A stretch of DNA of 64,000 nt from RGIG3178 sp942492795 (GTDB taxonomy: Bacteria > Bacillota > Clostridia > Christensenellales > QAND01): positions 372,001 to 436,000 of the forward strand of contig OW818639.1 in NCBI GenBank assembly GCA_942492795.1, read 5' to 3'. Below are positions 62,875 to 64,000 of this stretch, piece by piece; the first letter of the stretch is position 1; each line of letters starts with the position of its first letter. Below the pieces are notes generated by a model, which was not told the origin of the DNA, made no database searches, and saw only the letters and a list, made by a program, of their open reading frames with translations. The position numbers and the translations under genes were made by a program.

Positions 62875-63297
62875 ATGAGTCAAATAGCTGTTGTTTACGC
62901 GACAAAGACAAAGCACTCCCAGAAGCTTGCGGAGGCAATCGGACTGGCGCTGCATGTCAGGGCTGAAAACGTAACGGCGAATCCCGCCCCCTTTCCATCG
63001 GATCTGTTGTTTCTTGTCGGGGGGATCTATGCGGGCAAAAGCAATCCCGCGCTGATCGATTATGTTATGAAGCTCAGCGCAGATCAGGTAAAAAAAGCGG
63101 TCGTTGTCACGTCGAGCGTGTCGACAACCAACAGAGGTCAAGCGGATATTCATGCTGTCTTGAAAGGCAAAGGCATTGAAGTGTTGGATGAAATCACATG
63201 TCCGGGAAGCTTTCTGTTTCTCAAGATGGGTCATCCCGACACAACGGAAATACAGAATGTGGCGGAGCGCGCGCAACAGATTGCGCAGCAACTATGA
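62875..63297 (+). CDS. flavodoxin-like protein
   Basis: 140 residues from ATG 62875 (AAGAAGGG upstream). Short-chain flavodoxin fold with VVYATKTKHSQKLAEAI as the phosphate-binding loop (TKTKHS), FLVGGIYAGKSNP and VVVTSSVSTTN. A cytosolic FMN electron carrier, presumably feeding the membrane flavoprotein encoded upstream. Last gene of the tetR operon. Confidence 0.87.
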   Translation: MSQIAVVYATKTKHSQKLAEAIGLALHVRAENVTANPAPFPSDLLFLVGGIYAGKSNPALIDYVMKLSADQVKKAVVVTSSVSTTNRGQADIHAVLKGKGIEVLDEITCPGSFLFLKMGHPDTTEIQNVAERAQQIAQQL

Positions 63298-63328
63298 TTT
63301 TCGGGAAAGAAAACCATACTCAGGCATG

Positions 63329-63360
63329 CAAAATCCCCTGTCTTCTGACAGGGGATTTTG
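63329..63360 (+). terminator. bidirectional intrinsic terminator
   Basis: Perfect 14-bp stem CAAAATCCCCTGTC / GACAGGGGATTTTG with a 4-nt loop, between convergent flavodoxin and oxidoreductase genes. Confidence 0.9.
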
Positions 63361-63402
63361 CGTAGTGCACCGTTGGATATGTTCTGAATTTTCGCTTATG
63401 CT

Positions 63403-64000
63403 CTATTTCCCAACATCCGCTTCGTTGCTGTATCCGCTGCGCTCCCAAAAACCGAGATAGCTTGCGTCGCTGGAAAGTTCGATCTGCGAAACCCAGCGCG
63501 CCCATTTATAACCCAGCTTATCCTCTGCAACAACGATAAACGGGAAACCCATTTCGTCGGGCAGCGGCAAACCGTTTGCGCCGTAGGCCAGTATCAGCTG
63601 CCTGTCCAGGACGGTTTTTAAGGGCAACGATGTTGTATATCCGTCAACAGCATGAAAAATCAGCGTTGTGGCTTCCGGCCTTATACCGGCCAAATCCAGA
63701 AGGTCTTTTAAAAGAACCCCTTTCCAGAGGATGGTAGCATCCCATCCTTCAACACAATGCAGCGTTATCTTCCTCTCGTTTGCTTTGAGCGCAACGACGT
63801 CTTCATACCGGAGTTCTTTGGGCGTATTGACCAAGCCGTATATATTCAGCCTATACGAATCGATTTTAACGTGCTGTACGCCGCTGATCGAATTGTCTCT
63901 GGGTCCGATAGCCGGATCAAGTCTGGCGCCGCTGTACTCTTGTATCTCGTTTTCTCTATATCGCTTTTGCGTGGCTGTAGATGTCGTGTCGTTGCCACCC
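63403..64000 (-). CDS. molybdopterin-dependent oxidoreductase (sulfite-oxidase fold), C-terminal part
   Basis: At least 198 residues; the N-terminus lies beyond the right edge, as the frame stays open to base 64000. The Oxidored_molyb domain is clear: HCVEGWDATILWKGVLLKDL with the molybdenum-ligating Cys, FHAVDGYTTSLPLKTV, LAYGANGLPLPDEMGFPFI and GYKWARWVSQIEL. The visible segment upstream of the domain is polar. Possibly a partner of the flavinylated protein in an extracytosolic redox chain, but it is convergently transcribed. Confidence 0.88.
   Translation of the reverse strand, partial: GGNDTTSTATQKRYRENEIQEYSGARLDPAIGPRDNSISGVQHVKIDSYRLNIYGLVNTPKELRYEDVVALKANERKITLHCVEGWDATILWKGVLLKDLLDLAGIRPEATTLIFHAVDGYTTSLPLKTVLDRQLILAYGANGLPLPDEMGFPFIVVAEDKLGYKWARWVSQIELSSDASYLGFWERSGYSNEADVGK

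Noticed and set aside
1..64000. Possible prophage, insertion sequence, CRISPR array, restriction or toxin system
   Set aside because: No integrase, transposase, terminal inverted repeats, direct-repeat arrays, methylase or toxin-like motifs were seen on either strand.

Overview
The window reads as chromosome of a spore-forming Firmicute of class Clostridia. Evidence: spoIIE followed by tilS-hpt-ftsH on one strand, a FabK/FabT-type fatty-acid operon, a SigI/RsgI pair, AGGAGG-type ribosome binding sites before almost every gene, many intrinsic terminators, and a base composition near 50% GC. I see no phage, insertion sequence, CRISPR array, rRNA or tRNA. It looks like ordinary core genome with a few accessory cassettes. 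Genus cannot be given from the sequence alone.

Layout. 1-4.4 kb (minus): spoIIE, tilS, hpt and the start of ftsH. 4.6-7.5 kb: small transporter subunit, lipoproteins (two of them tandem paralogues) and an acetyltransferase. 7.7-17.6 kb (minus): one complete type II fatty-acid operon, accB-accC-accD-accA-fabH-acpP-fabK-fabD-fabG-fabF-fabZ, preceded by a MarR/FabT regulator. Both the regulator and accB have good sigma-A promoters with a palindrome at the start point. 17.7-24.5 kb (plus): polyamine operon speD-speA-speE-speB-carboxyspermidine dehydrogenase-nspC. It is preceded by a roughly 365-nt structured leader that ends in a strong intrinsic terminator 26 nt before speD. Four consecutive genes of this operon (20.1-23.1 kb) carry about 18-20 single-base frameshifts while the protein sequence otherwise stays intact.

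24.6-34.3 kb: envelope genes (LemA + DUF2207, an unknown lipoprotein, a SpoIID-like protein with SH3 modules inserted in its catalytic domain, a small SH3 protein, PspA, a TPM-like Gly-rich membrane protein, MscL). 34.6-43 kb: metabolic singletons (glycerophosphodiesterase, mannitol-phosphate-dehydrogenase-like and polyol-dehydrogenase-like enzymes, dihydrofolate reductase, DsbA-like protein, glycosyltransferase, acylphosphatase, dihydroxy-acid dehydratase). 43.2-47.5 kb: SigI/RsgI, a phosphoglycolate phosphatase, an ECF-type sigma factor with a small membrane partner, and rubredoxin. 47.6-55 kb: cation efflux, VOC protein, URO-D family protein, membrane pyrophosphatase and three DUF proteins. 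55.3-59.5 kb: orphan PTS IIB, AbrB-like permease, M20 peptidase and HAD phosphatase. 60.7-64 kb: an autoregulated TetR gene followed by ApbE, a membrane-anchored FMN-binding protein with a flavinylation motif and a flavodoxin, convergent with a molybdopterin oxidoreductase that runs off the end.

I did not find a clear-cut new defence or mobile system. The best candidates for something undescribed are the speD leader RNA, the domain-inserted SpoIID protein, the flavinylation cassette with a signal-less ApbE, and the unknown lipoprotein at 27.4 kb.
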